The notes: generated from the letters alone by a model not told the origin. Shown: positions 1 through 9,239, counted from the stretch's first letter. The stretch is DNA of 64,000 nucleotides from Rhodonellum sp041748555 (GCA_041748555.1 JBGTDA010000115.1:3911-67910); one strand, 5' to 3'. Made by a program: numbers and translations.

Positions 1-95
1 AGAGCAGCACCAGGGGAATCTACTACAATACCTTCCTGAATACTCACACCATAACCCTTTAAAACCTCTTTTGCTTGATATTCGTGTATATTCAT
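1..95 (-). CDS. sucC: Succinyl-CoA synthetase beta subunit, N-terminal fragment
   Basis: The window edge cuts this gene; only the first 31 codons are visible, read leftward from an ATG at 95-93. They begin MNIHEYQAKEVLKGYGV and continue with IQEGIVV, the characteristic start of the ADP-forming succinyl-CoA ligase beta subunit (ATP-grasp fold, TCA cycle, cytoplasm). It is divergent from the ABC ATPase that follows, with about 140 bp between the start codons. The identification rests on this short but highly conserved N-terminus. Confidence 0.85.
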   Translation of the reverse strand, partial: MNIHEYQAKEVLKGYGVSIQEGIVVDSPGAA

Positions 96-234
96 CCTTG
101 TAAAAATTTTTGCCCGAAGTTAAGCTCTTACATTTGAAATTTCAAGTTAAGCCTTGCTCTTTTTGGGAAATAAATGGCATTTTTGACCAATTTGCCATAA
201 AGTAATTTTATTTTTGGGCAACCTAAAAATCTGT

Positions 235-909
235 ATGTTAATCGCAAAAGGAATACATAAAAACTACGGGGACCTTCATGTACTTAAGGGAGTGGATGTT
301 ACCATTGCAGATGGTGAAATCGTTTCCATTGTCGGTGCCTCGGGAGCTGGTAAAAGTACTTTGCTTCATATATTGGGAACACTGGACCAAGCAGACCAAG
401 GAGATATAAAAGTCGGTGAAATGCCTGTTTCCAATTTAAAAGGCGATAGTCTTGCTGCTTTCCGGAATTTGGAAATCGGATTTATTTTCCAGTTCCACAA
501 CCTGCTTCCGGAATTTAGTGCTGAAGAAAATATAATCATTCCGGGCCTGATCGCAGGTAAATCCGAAAAGCAACTCAAGAAGAGAGCTGCCGAGCTCGCT
601 GAAATTTTAGGAGTTTCTTCACGACTTGAACACAAACCATCGGAGTTGTCCGGTGGGGAGCAGCAGCGAATAGCAGTTGCCAGGTCGCTGATCAATAATC
701 CGAAGATTATTTTTGCAGACGAACCCAGTGGCAATCTTGATTCAAACAGTGCTCAGGCACTGCATGAATTGTTTTTTCGATTAAGAGCTGAATTCGGCCA
801 GTCTTTTGTAATTGTTACACACAACCTGGAACTGGCCCGAATGGCCGATCGGATGCTGACGATGCAAGATGGTAAAATCCTGTCGGAGGATAAAAGAGCG
901 GATGCCTGA
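235..909 (+). CDS. LolD-like ABC transporter ATP-binding protein
   Basis: Cytoplasmic ATPase of the LolD/MacB class, which energises lipoprotein release or macrolide-type export together with FtsX-like permeases. All motifs are intact: Walker A GASGAGKST, Q-loop region FIFQFHNLLPEF, signature LSGGEQQR, Walker B IIFADEP with catalytic Glu, and H-loop VTHN. The frame is open back to a TTG at 214, but the ATG at 235 (MLIAKGIHKNYG) matches the usual start and is preferred, giving 224 aa. No permease gene is adjacent, which is common for LolD homologues in Bacteroidota, so the partner and substrate cannot be told from here. Confidence 0.85.
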   Translation: MLIAKGIHKNYGDLHVLKGVDVTIADGEIVSIVGASGAGKSTLLHILGTLDQADQGDIKVGEMPVSNLKGDSLAAFRNLEIGFIFQFHNLLPEFSAEENIIIPGLIAGKSEKQLKKRAAELAEILGVSSRLEHKPSELSGGEQQRIAVARSLINNPKIIFADEPSGNLDSNSAQALHELFFRLRAEFGQSFVIVTHNLELARMADRMLTMQDGKILSEDKRADA

Positions 910-970
910 AATAAGTAGGTAAGGAATTTTTTTAATCATCCTCACCTTCCTTAAATGTAAATATCAATGT

Positions 971-1417
971 CTACTTTATCAGCTTCAGCAATTCTTCTAC
1001 ATGGGTTTTGGAATCCTGTATGTCCGTAAATATATTTAGGATGACATGGTCTTTATCCAATAAAAAAGTGACTCTTTTGGGAATTCTCAAAGAAGGCACC
1101 AAAGCATCGTATTTTTTACAGACTCTTCCTTCTCTATCAGACAATAGTTCAAAGGGCAAATCATTTTCCTTTTGGAATCTCAGGTGCGAGGCTATATCGT
1201 CTCGACTTACTCCCAAAATGGTAATACCCGCATCTTTGAATGCCTCAAACTGATCACGGAAATCAACGGCTTCGGCTGTACAAGGCGGAGTGAAATCTTT
1301 TGGATAAAAGTAAAGAATGTAGGGTTTACCGATACCGTCTTTTTCCAATTCAAATATGCCTCCCGCTGTTGTTGGGAGTTCAAAATTCGGTGCTTTTTTT
1401 CCTTTTTTGAGGGCCAT
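971..1417 (-). CDS. Peroxiredoxin, Bcp/PrxQ-like
   Basis: Thiol peroxidase of the AhpC/TSA superfamily, 148 aa. The active site is YPKDFTPPCTAEA with the peroxidatic cysteine at C46 and the conserved Pro and Thr before it. Typical Bcp proteins carry a resolving cysteine five residues later; here that position is Val, so this copy probably works as a 1-Cys type or uses the downstream C99 or an external thiol. It converges with the ABC ATPase gene (62 bp between stops). The ATG at 1417 gives the expected N-terminus, starting with a short basic leader and then APNFELP. Confidence 0.9.
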   Translation of the reverse strand: MALKKGKKAPNFELPTTAGGIFELEKDGIGKPYILYFYPKDFTPPCTAEAVDFRDQFEAFKDAGITILGVSRDDIASHLRFQKENDLPFELLSDREGRVCKKYDALVPSLRIPKRVTFLLDKDHVILNIFTDIQDSKTHVEELLKLIK

Positions 1418-1574
1418 ATGATTAAAAATTCTAAATAATTATTGTCAAATTTATTTGCAGATTTCAAAAGTAAGGATTATCCCCATTTTATTACTATAAA
1501 TCCACTCGAATACATGAACTATTCAGGTATCATGATGCTTAAAACATTGTAATCGCGTTAAAAATTCCACCAAC

Positions 1575-2399
1575 TTGAGTAATAAAAGTATTCAACATAT
1601 GTTGATCGCGGGGATTTTGTTTTCCCTGATGAATGTGTCTGTAAAGTTGATCCCTCATATTCCTGCCATCCAGATTATTCTTTTCAGATCCGTTTTCAGC
1701 TTTTTTCTCACCTACTATTTACTCAAGAGAAATGGGATCCGGGTGTTGGGCAACAACAAAAAACTTCTAATCTTAAGAGGAGTGTCAGGATCAATTGGAT
1801 TGATCGCCTTTTTTTATACCCTTCAAAGAATTCCTTTGGCAAGTGCAGTCACCATCAATTATCTGGCACCTGTCTTTACCTCCATTTTGGGGATTTTTAT
1901 AGTAAAGGAGAAGGTGAGAAAAACACAGTTTCTTTACTTTGCTGTTTCTTTTGCGGGAGTTGTCATCATAGAAGGTTTTGATCCCAGGATTTCGTTTATA
2001 GATTTGGCTATAGGCCTGATCGCATCTTTGGCCATGGGAGTGGCATATAATATAATCCGAAAAATCAAAACTTCGGAAAACCCACTGGTAATTATGCTGT
2101 ATTTCCCTCTCATCACTACGCCAATTGCTGCTTTGATCAGCTTTTTTGTATGGGTTCCACCAATGGGTTGGGATTGGCTCATTCTTTTGGCAATAGGGAT
2201 ACTGACCCAATTTGCCCAATATTTCATGACGATGGCTTATCAAAATGCCAATTTGGCCAAAGTGGCAAGTTTGAGCTATATTGGCATTATCTACGCATTA
2301 GGCTTCGGATATTTGATTTTTGACGAAGCCTATAGCTTGATTATCTATGTAGGTATGGTATTGGTCCTAAGTGGGGTTATCCTTAATTTGAAAAAATAA
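1575..2399 (+). CDS. EamA/DMT-family transporter
   Basis: Inner-membrane drug/metabolite transporter of about 274 aa with some ten hydrophobic helices arranged as two EamA repeats; the first repeat ends near residue 130 (ASAVTINYLAPVFTSILG) and the second near the C-terminus. The substrate cannot be inferred. The frame begins with TTG at 1575; an ATG at 1599 (MLIAGILF) is an equally plausible start and would remove eight residues. It is monocistronic: flanked upstream by a divergent peroxiredoxin and downstream by a 150-bp gap before pncB. Confidence 0.85.
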   Translation: MSNKSIQHMLIAGILFSLMNVSVKLIPHIPAIQIILFRSVFSFFLTYYLLKRNGIRVLGNNKKLLILRGVSGSIGLIAFFYTLQRIPLASAVTINYLAPVFTSILGIFIVKEKVRKTQFLYFAVSFAGVVIIEGFDPRISFIDLAIGLIASLAMGVAYNIIRKIKTSENPLVIMLYFPLITTPIAALISFFVWVPPMGWDWLILLAIGILTQFAQYFMTMAYQNANLAKVASLSYIGIIYALGFGYLIFDEAYSLIIYVGMVLVLSGVILNLKK

Positions 2400-2551
2400 A
2401 AACTTCATCAGAGTGTATATCCCAAAGCAAAAAAATCTAAATTAAACCGGTAATGGCCATTATTATGTTCCATTTTCTAATGGAAGGACATCCTTTCTTT
2501 TTGAAAGTTTTAAATTTGAATTAATCAATTTCCGCCACTTATTTACTTTCA

Positions 2552-4030
2552 ATGAAAATCACCAAAGATCTTTATCAGGGTTCCCTTGCGCTTTTAACTG
2601 ATTATTATCAACTGACCATGGCATATGCCTATTGGAAATCGGAAAAGTCAGAGGACAAGGCCATCTTCAATCTTTTTTTTCGAAAGCATCCGTTCCAGGG
2701 TGGCTATACTATAGCTGCAGGTTTGGATTATGTGATTGACTTCTGCCGTAACTTTTATTTTGAAGAAAAAGATCTGGAGTTTTTGAGAGAGATGAAAAAC
2801 CAGGACGGCAGTCAAAAATTTGAGGAGCCATTTCTGAGATACCTTTCCGAAATGAAGTTTACATGTGACTTAGAAGCGGTGGAAGAAGGAACAGTCGTTT
2901 TTCCACATACTCCCATCATCAAAGTAAGTGGCCCTCTGCTTCAGTGTCAGTTATTGGAAACCCCATTACTTAACATCATTAATTTCCAGACACTTATTGC
3001 TACCAAAGCAGCACGGGTGGTATATGCTGCAAAAGGTGACTCGGTAATGGAATTCGGACTGAGAAGGGCACAAGGAATTGATGGAGCAGTTGCAGCCAGT
3101 AGGGCATCGTTTATCGGCGGCTGCTCGGCCACCAGCAATGTAATGGCTGGAAAGCTGTTTGGCATTCCCGTTTCCGGAACCCATGCACACAGCTGGATTA
3201 TGTCTTTTGATTCGGAACCGGAAGCATTTTTGGCCTATGCCGAGGCCTTTCCCGATAGCTGTGTTTTTTTGGTGGATACTTATGATACACTTAATGGAAT
3301 CAATAATGCCATTCATGTTGGAAAGGTATTGAGGGAAAAGGGTCATGAGATGATGGGAATAAGGATTGATTCAGGCGATCTGGCTTATTACAGTATCAGA
3401 GCTCGGGAGATGCTGGATGAAGCCGGGTTTCCTGATGCAAAAATAGTGGCGAGCAACGATCTGGATGAGAATATCATTACCTCCTTAAAACTCCAGGATG
3501 CCGAAATCGATATTTGGGGTGTGGGAACCAAATTGGTTACTGCTTATGATCAGCCCGCATTGGGAGCAGTCTATAAATTGGCTGCTGTCAAGAATCGGGA
3601 AGGAAACTGGGAGCCCAAAATCAAAATTTCACAACAATCCATCAAAATCAATATCCCGGGAAATCAAAACATAGTACGGTTCACCAAAAACAACAAGGTG
3701 ATCGCAGATATGATTTATTTGGAAGGGGAGAACTTGGAAAGGGATGAATTTAAAGTTATTGATCCGATAGATCCGACAAAAAGAAAAAAAATCAGTACAG
3801 CAGGATTGGAAAAGGAAATATTATTGAAACTTATTTTCAAAAAAGGAGAAAAGGTCTACGAAAGACCGACCATCCACAGGATCCGGGAAAATACCCAAGT
3901 CAATCTTGAAAAATTCGATAAATCCCACAAAAGGTTGGTGAATCCACATGTTTATCCGGTTGGATTGGAAGAGAAACTTTATAAGCTACGCAATAACCTT
4001 GTTCTCAAAATAAAAAATGATGGAGAATAA
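2552..4030 (+). CDS. pncB: Nicotinate phosphoribosyltransferase
   Basis: Converts nicotinate and PRPP to nicotinate mononucleotide in the Preiss-Handler NAD salvage route (cytoplasm). The 492-aa protein starts with the family N-terminus (LLTDYYQLTMAYAYW) and has the catalytic histidine region VSGTHAHSW near residues 208-215 and the substrate loop MEFGLRRAQG near 166-175. Length is at the long end for the family, as usual in Bacteroidota. Its 3' end overlaps the next gene, a PRPP synthetase paralogue, by 14 bp, so the enzyme and its co-substrate supplier are translationally coupled; a nicotinamidase follows, completing a salvage module. Confidence 0.93.
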   Translation: MKITKDLYQGSLALLTDYYQLTMAYAYWKSEKSEDKAIFNLFFRKHPFQGGYTIAAGLDYVIDFCRNFYFEEKDLEFLREMKNQDGSQKFEEPFLRYLSEMKFTCDLEAVEEGTVVFPHTPIIKVSGPLLQCQLLETPLLNIINFQTLIATKAARVVYAAKGDSVMEFGLRRAQGIDGAVAASRASFIGGCSATSNVMAGKLFGIPVSGTHAHSWIMSFDSEPEAFLAYAEAFPDSCVFLVDTYDTLNGINNAIHVGKVLREKGHEMMGIRIDSGDLAYYSIRAREMLDEAGFPDAKIVASNDLDENIITSLKLQDAEIDIWGVGTKLVTAYDQPALGAVYKLAAVKNREGNWEPKIKISQQSIKINIPGNQNIVRFTKNNKVIADMIYLEGENLERDEFKVIDPIDPTKRKKISTAGLEKEILLKLIFKKGEKVYERPTIHRIRENTQVNLEKFDKSHKRLVNPHVYPVGLEEKLYKLRNNLVLKIKNDGE

Positions 4031-4940
4031 AATTATAATTTTCAGTATACAGCAATACAGGTATATTAAAGAAGAAATCCTTCAACTGGGAGATTTTGAA
4101 AACGGTGAAATAGAGGTTAGGTTGTTTCCTGACGGGGAGCGATATCAAAGAATCCTCAACAATGTCAACAACCGGGATGTAGTATTGATAGGGGGAACCA
4201 TTTCTGATGCGGATACTTTGGAAATTTATGATCTTGCTTTTGCCTTGATCAAATATGGCGCAAGATCCATTTATTTATACTTTCCATATTTTGGTTATTC
4301 CACCATGGAAAGGGCTGTGAAGGCGGGGGAGGTAGTTACCGCCAAATCCAGGGCAGTTATGTTTTCCTCTTTGCCCAGAACCAGCCTCGGCAATCATTTT
4401 GTGTTTTTCGATCTACATTCCGAGGGGATTCCCCATTATTTTGAAGGTCCGGTTCTGATCAATCATATTTATTGCAAACCGATCATAACCAAGGTGGTTG
4501 ACGAGATGGTAGCGGGTGGTTTTGTGATGGCCTGTACCGATGCCGGTCGGGCAAAATGGGTTGAATCCCTGGCAAATGACATGGGGGTAAATGCTGCTTT
4601 TGTATTCAAGCGGCGGATATCCGGAGTTAAAACAGAAGTGACAAGTATCAGTGCCGATGTGGAAGGGATGGATGTAGTCATCTATGATGATATGATCAGA
4701 ACCGGTGGTTCATTGATCAATGCGGCGAAAGCATATAAGCAAGCCGGTGCAAGAAAAATTTACACCATCACCACCCACGGTCTGTTTACAAATCAGGCAT
4801 TGGAGAAGATCAAGAAAAGCGGTGTTATAGAAAAAGTGATTACCACCAACACACATCCCAACAGTATGGCCTTGAAAGGGGATTTTCTTCAGGTCGAAAG
4901 CATTTCACCGTTGATAATAGACCACTTAAGGTCGGTGTAA
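4017..4940 (+). CDS. prs: Ribose-phosphate pyrophosphokinase, divergent paralogue
   Basis: PRPP synthetase fold, 307 aa, predicted to make PRPP from ribose 5-phosphate and ATP. Recognisable elements are RLFPDGE near 35-41, the PYFGYSTMERAVKAGE region near 90-105 (classical PYARQDRK...GRE loop), DLHSEGIPHYF near 132-142, and the PRPP-binding motif VVIYDDMIRTGGSL at 220-233. The classical motif is DDMxDTAGT, so the D-to-R and A-to-G changes mark it as non-housekeeping. The 14-bp overlap with pncB argues for a dedicated role feeding nicotinate salvage. Two in-frame ATGs (4017, 4020) are possible starts. Activity of the variant loop is inferred. Confidence 0.85.
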   Translation: MMENKIIIFSIQQYRYIKEEILQLGDFENGEIEVRLFPDGERYQRILNNVNNRDVVLIGGTISDADTLEIYDLAFALIKYGARSIYLYFPYFGYSTMERAVKAGEVVTAKSRAVMFSSLPRTSLGNHFVFFDLHSEGIPHYFEGPVLINHIYCKPIITKVVDEMVAGGFVMACTDAGRAKWVESLANDMGVNAAFVFKRRISGVKTEVTSISADVEGMDVVIYDDMIRTGGSLINAAKAYKQAGARKIYTITTHGLFTNQALEKIKKSGVIEKVITTNTHPNSMALKGDFLQVESISPLIIDHLRSV

Positions 4941-5018
4941 ATTTCCTGTCAATTCCTTTTAAAACAGGATTTTTAAATAATTGATTTGAGTTCCCAAAAG
5001 ACGCAGAAAATATAAAAC

Positions 5019-5615
5019 ATGAAAGCACTGATAATAGTAGATGTTCAAAATGATTTTCTTCCGGGTGGATCATTGGCTGTCTCGGGAGGTGATGAAATCA
5101 TACCTGTCATCAACCGGTTACAGGAAAAATTTGATTTTATAGTTGCAACCCAGGATTGGCATCCTGCTGACCACGGAAGTTTTGCATCAAATCACCCGGG
5201 TATGAAGGTCGGTGAGTTTATTGAACTCAACGGGGTTCAACAAATTCTCTGGCCGGACCATTGCGTTCAGGGTTCCGGGGGAGCAGAATTTTCCAAAGAT
5301 CTGGACAGGAAAAAGTGGAAGGCAGTTTTTCAAAAAGGGACAGATCCGTTGGTTGACAGTTACAGTGGTTTTTTTGATAACAACAGGCAAGGTGACACAG
5401 GTTTAAGTAAATACTTGAAATCCGAAGGTATAGAAGAGATTTATATCTGTGGGCTGGCAGCTGATTATTGTGTGAAATTCACTGTTCTGGATGGACTGGG
5501 GCAAGGCTTTAAAACTTATCTGGTTTCCGATGCCACCAAAGCTGTGAATATTCGTGAGGGAGACTTCGCAAAGGCAGTTTCAGAAATGGAAAATAAAGGG
5601 GCCAAAATACTGTAA
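5019..5615 (+). CDS. pncA: Nicotinamidase
   Basis: Isochorismatase-fold amidase that hydrolyses nicotinamide to nicotinate, supplying PncB two genes upstream. The 198-aa protein shows the whole catalytic set: D8 (IIVDVQNDF), metal ligands D46/H48 in TQDWHP with H81 in WPDHCVQG, K106 in FQKGTD, and the nucleophile C151 in GLAADYCV. Spacing from the PRPP synthetase stop is 78 bp, so it may be in the same transcript. Nothing unusual in the sequence. Confidence 0.95.
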   Translation: MKALIIVDVQNDFLPGGSLAVSGGDEIIPVINRLQEKFDFIVATQDWHPADHGSFASNHPGMKVGEFIELNGVQQILWPDHCVQGSGGAEFSKDLDRKKWKAVFQKGTDPLVDSYSGFFDNNRQGDTGLSKYLKSEGIEEIYICGLAADYCVKFTVLDGLGQGFKTYLVSDATKAVNIREGDFAKAVSEMENKGAKIL

Positions 5616-5705
5616 TCGACTTCCATTGGGTAAAACTTGGGGAAATTGAATCAAAAATTACCCTAAACCATTTAAAAGAACCTATAAAAAAAATCATTTT
5701 CAAGA

Positions 5706-6479
5706 ATGCAAAAATTAAAAATTTCAAGTCTCTTTCTTTTCGCAGTTTTATTCTTCACAACTTCAAAACCTCTTAAAGCACAAAACAACAGGATTGCAGA
5801 CAACAGCAGTATAGGATGGTTTGCCTTTTTCGGGAATTTCAAACTGGATGAGAGGTGGAGCGTGCATGCGGAATTTCAATGGAGGAGGACAGAATTTTTG
5901 TTAGAACCCCAACAGAATATTTTCAGAACAGGTCTGAATTATTCATTCCATGATCAGGTGACTGGCAGGTTTGGCTACTTGTTCGCAGATACCTATCCAT
6001 ATGGTGAGATTCCAATCCAAGGTGCCGGAAAGCTTTTTCCGGAACACAGGATTTATCAAATGATGACAATAAACAACCCTGTAGGACGGGTGAATCTTAC
6101 CCATAGGTTCATGTTGGAACAGCGTTGGGTTGGGACTTTCGAAAGCGCAAGTTCAGGCTCGGTTGATGATTATACATACCTGAACCGTACCCGATATATG
6201 ATAAGAATGGATGTACCTTTTAAAGGTATTCCCAACCAAGTCAAAGCGGCATATTTCGCCTTTTATGATGAAGTGATGGTTGGCTTTGGGAAAAATGTCA
6301 ATCAGAATGTTTTTGATCAAAACCGTATTGGCTTGTTGCTGGGGTATAAATTCAATCCGCTACTGAGGATCGAAGGAGGATTTTTGAATCAAACCGCTCA
6401 GCTGGGAAGACTGGTCAATCAACGCAATGTGTTTCAGTACAACAGTGGGTTTATTGTGAATACCTATATTACACTTTGA
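5706..6479 (+). CDS. DUF2490 outer-membrane beta-barrel protein
   Basis: A 257-aa secreted protein: signal peptide to about residue 25 (ending LKAQ), then a repetitive pattern of aromatic-rich amphipathic strands (WSVHAEFQWRRTEF, RFGYLFADTYPYG, LTHRFMLEQRW, LLLGYKFNPLLRIEGGF) ending in YITL, the usual layout of DUF2490 barrels. Function of the family is unknown. It ends 17 bp before the nitrilase-family gene and may be co-transcribed with it and with pncA. No substrate can be inferred. Confidence 0.75.
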   Translation: MQKLKISSLFLFAVLFFTTSKPLKAQNNRIADNSSIGWFAFFGNFKLDERWSVHAEFQWRRTEFLLEPQQNIFRTGLNYSFHDQVTGRFGYLFADTYPYGEIPIQGAGKLFPEHRIYQMMTINNPVGRVNLTHRFMLEQRWVGTFESASSGSVDDYTYLNRTRYMIRMDVPFKGIPNQVKAAYFAFYDEVMVGFGKNVNQNVFDQNRIGLLLGYKFNPLLRIEGGFLNQTAQLGRLVNQRNVFQYNSGFIVNTYITL

Positions 6480-6496
6480 CCAATTTAATAATAAGA

Positions 6497-7462
6497 ATGG
6501 AAAATCTAAAGATAGCAACCGCCCAGTTTGAACATAAAAGTGGAGACAAAAATTATAATCTCGGGATGATTGATAATCTAAGCGCACAGGCGGCGTGGGA
6601 AGGAGCGAAGGTCGTTTCCTTTCACGAATGTTCCATAACAGGTTATACCTTTGCCAGGGAACTTACCAAAGCGCAACTTTTGGATGTAGCCGAATTCATA
6701 CCACAAGGTGAAAGTATAAAAGCCTTGGCCGAAATTTCCGCTAAATATGATATCGTCATTCTTGCTGGACTTTTTGAGAAAGATGAAGCGGATAATATTT
6801 ATAAGGCTTATATCTGCGTTGACAAAAACGGCCTTGTAGATAAATTCAGGAAACTGCATCCATTTATAAATCCCAACATCACTCCGGGAGACAGTTATTG
6901 TGTATTTGAAATTCATGGATGGAAGTGCGGGATTCTGATTTGTTATGACAATAATATTGTGGAAAATGTAAGGGCAACGCGACTTTTGGGTGCGGATGTT
7001 ATTTTTATGCCACATGTGACCATGTGCACACCATCAACACGACCAGGTGCGGGGTTTGTAGATCCAAAACTTTGGGAAAAAAGGCATATTGATCCAACCT
7101 CACTGCGAAAGGAATTTGATGGGCTGAAAGGAAGGGAATGGCTGATGAAATGGCTGCCTTCCAGAGCTTACGACAATGCTGTTTATGCTGTTTTTTCAAA
7201 TCCGATTGGAATGGATCATGATCAGTTGAAAAACGGTTGCTCCATGATATTGGATCCGTTTGGTGATGTCATTGCAGAATGCCGAAAACTCGATAATGAA
7301 ATAGCCCTTGCGACACTGGTTCCGGATAAACTCACACAAGCGGGAGGATATCGGTACCAAAAAGCAAGAAGACCGGAGCTTTATAGCGAGATCATCGGGC
7401 AAAAACATCATCCAGAGCAAAAAGTAGCTTGGCTGAATCAGGAAGATTCTGATAGACCTTAA
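6497..7462 (+). CDS. Nitrilase-superfamily amidohydrolase
   Basis: Carbon-nitrogen hydrolase of about 321 aa with the Glu-Lys-Cys triad: E44 in SFHECSITGY, K119 in KFRKLHPF and C149 in CGILICYDNN. Such enzymes cleave amides, N-carbamoyl groups or nitriles in the cytoplasm. The frame extends to a TTG at 6476 overlapping the previous stop, but the ATG at 6497 (MENLKIATAQFEH) is the natural start because the beta-strand that opens the fold begins there. Closest in feel to N-carbamoyl or aliphatic amidases; the substrate is unknown. Its position after pncA invites, but does not prove, a role in nitrogen or pyridine metabolism. Confidence 0.8.
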   Translation: MENLKIATAQFEHKSGDKNYNLGMIDNLSAQAAWEGAKVVSFHECSITGYTFARELTKAQLLDVAEFIPQGESIKALAEISAKYDIVILAGLFEKDEADNIYKAYICVDKNGLVDKFRKLHPFINPNITPGDSYCVFEIHGWKCGILICYDNNIVENVRATRLLGADVIFMPHVTMCTPSTRPGAGFVDPKLWEKRHIDPTSLRKEFDGLKGREWLMKWLPSRAYDNAVYAVFSNPIGMDHDQLKNGCSMILDPFGDVIAECRKLDNEIALATLVPDKLTQAGGYRYQKARRPELYSEIIGQKHHPEQKVAWLNQEDSDRP

Positions 7463-7463
7463 G

Positions 7464-7925
7464 CTAAATCAGGTATTCTACAAAAATCCTATTTCCCCTG
7501 AACTCAATCAGATCCCCAACTTTCTTATCTTTTAAGGCTTGGAATAATGGTGAATCTCTTGAAATCAATTGATAATCCTGATCATTCATTTCGATTTTAC
7601 CCAAAGAAACAGAAATCCACATTTTTCCTGTAGAAAGCTGAACCAAAGCCCCTTCCTGAATAATTTTTTGAGGGCCAATTGGAACAGCATTCAGCCGATA
7701 AAGCAAGGTTTGGGTCCGCTTCAGCTGGGAAGATAGCATATCCTGGTTTTGTTTGATCATTTCCCTTTGGGTTTCATATTTATCCCCCGCAGAACTTTTA
7801 CTTTCGCCTGCACCTGCTGATCGCAATTCATCCAGCTGGTTTTGGATGTTTTGGATTTGATGACTGAGGATTTCTTTTGCTTTGGCTGCCAATGCGCCCT
7901 TTTCGGAAAGATCAATTGGATTCAT
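7464..7925 (-). CDS. GreA/GreB-like protein
   Basis: A 153-aa protein with an N-terminal coiled coil (about residues 15-80, containing SAGDKYETQREMIKQ) and a C-terminal half resembling the GreA/GreB FKBP-like domain (GALVQLSTGKMWISVSLG, SRDSPLFQALKDKKVGD). Gre factors bind the RNA polymerase secondary channel; this Bacteroidota family is often mislabelled 3-oxoacyl-ACP synthase. The acidic pair at the coiled-coil tip of true Gre factors is not obvious here, so cleavage-stimulating activity is uncertain. It is convergent with the nitrilase gene, with a single base between the stops. Confidence 0.65.
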   Translation of the reverse strand: MNPIDLSEKGALAAKAKEILSHQIQNIQNQLDELRSAGAGESKSSAGDKYETQREMIKQNQDMLSSQLKRTQTLLYRLNAVPIGPQKIIQEGALVQLSTGKMWISVSLGKIEMNDQDYQLISRDSPLFQALKDKKVGDLIEFRGNRIFVEYLI

Positions 7926-8005
7926 ATGAATTTAAAAGAAGGAGGTTATTAGAGATAAAATAGTAAAGAATCGGATATTGAAATGTTTTAGAAGTAAAAA
8001 TCCAT

Positions 8006-9106
8006 TCAGTTATTTAATCCTTTGATGATAATATGTCCTGTACCTGATTCCAGGCAGGGATATTGAAATTCATTTTTCAGCTTTTTCGGATTGTTGATTG
8101 TTTTATAAAACTCATCCAGATATTTCAATGTGGACTTGGTATACCTTTCTTCTAAACGAGAATGACCCGTGTACAAGGCATAAATTTTGTCTTTCAATTG
8201 GTTATAGTGTGCAATCACATGATCAAAATGAGCCATATCTGTAATGCAGAAACCCCGATATCGCCTGTTTTTTGTATTGCTCAACAAAAGTTCTTCAGCG
8301 GGTTTTGCATAAGGTGCACCGACAATTCCGGCATGATCAAAATCATATGGAACTGTGGAGGGTTTTGATAAAGAGTCGGCTGCCATGAGTTTCACATTCT
8401 GTCTGTATTGCACAGACCAATCCGTATTCCCTATCAAATACTCAAATACGGCCATATTCAAAAAATCTTCCAGCTCAGTTTGGTCGGGTCGGACCAATGT
8501 CCTGTCCACGGAAATCATGTTGTTTCGCTTGGCCATCTGATCTTCTTCCTCCAGCAGAATGCCATAGAACGGACCGCTTTTCTTTTCCTTTATGTTCGGA
8601 TCCCGCAGAACAACTTGCACCAGGCGGGTTCGGAAACTTTTTTCCGTCACCAGATTATAGAGTTTATAAGTGAAGTATTCCTGTACAACATATTTATCGC
8701 CTTTACACGGCATCACGAGCTTTAACTTATCCTGATCATGGAAAATCGTTTGCTTGCTGTTTTTTTTCGAGAAATTCAATAATAAAGGTGGATAAGAGCA
8801 AACATCTTTTCTTCTCCTAAAATTTCCCCTGGTTCTCACCTTTATAGGAATGGCAACGGCAGATGCGGTTTCATCAGAATAAGATAAAGTAGCAGGTCGA
8901 TATTCAGGAGTACCTGTTCGGTCATTCAGTAAATCCACCAAATCTCCCGAAATTGTGATCATCAAAACATCATCTTCTTCAAAAATCCCCTTAGTCTGTG
9001 CCCGAATAAATCCGGCAGAGAAAGCAAGAAAAAAAAGTAACAGCGAGAAGTGAAAGCCATAAGTTCTAAATGCTGTTTTTAGAATATTTAAAATAATGGA
9101 ATTCAT
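8006..9106 (-). CDS. Secreted CotH-kinase-like protein A
   Basis: A 366-aa exported protein: hydrophobic signal segment about residues 17-36 ending IRAQ, then a soluble domain. Motifs shared with the paralogue at 9999-11027 are RTRGNFR (91-97), YPPL, KLVMPC, GNTDWSxxxxxNVKLM (226-241), PYDFDHAG (253-260), GAPYA and YRGFC. The NTDW...NVK and YDFD blocks resemble the catalytic Asp/Asn and metal-binding Asp motifs of CotH/FAM20-type atypical kinases, so phosphotransfer is an inference. The frame is open to an ATG at 9223, but that leaves only 16 bp to the divergent gene and no signal peptide; the ATG at 9106 places the signal sequence at the start. Confidence 0.65.
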   Translation of the reverse strand: MNSIILNILKTAFRTYGFHFSLLLFFLAFSAGFIRAQTKGIFEEDDVLMITISGDLVDLLNDRTGTPEYRPATLSYSDETASAVAIPIKVRTRGNFRRRKDVCSYPPLLLNFSKKNSKQTIFHDQDKLKLVMPCKGDKYVVQEYFTYKLYNLVTEKSFRTRLVQVVLRDPNIKEKKSGPFYGILLEEEDQMAKRNNMISVDRTLVRPDQTELEDFLNMAVFEYLIGNTDWSVQYRQNVKLMAADSLSKPSTVPYDFDHAGIVGAPYAKPAEELLLSNTKNRRYRGFCITDMAHFDHVIAHYNQLKDKIYALYTGHSRLEERYTKSTLKYLDEFYKTINNPKKLKNEFQYPCLESGTGHIIIKGLNN

Positions 9107-9239
9107 AATTTTAGCTATGATATTCTGAGTAATGTGGAAACTTAAGTTAGATATAATTTTGCAAAATTGATGAAGTACATAAGAATCAATTATCTTTTCA
9201 GCAAGAATAATTATCTTAGACATTTAATATAAAGCTCAT

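Noticed and set aside
917..957. TAAGGAA/TTCCTTA hairpin between LolD-like and peroxiredoxin genes
   Set aside because: Short stem with a long loop; could be chance in AT-rich DNA.
2966..3346. Large antisense frame inside pncB, and similar frames opposite other genes
   Set aside because: No recognisable domain, and the opposite strand has a clear conserved gene; these are shadows of coding sequence.
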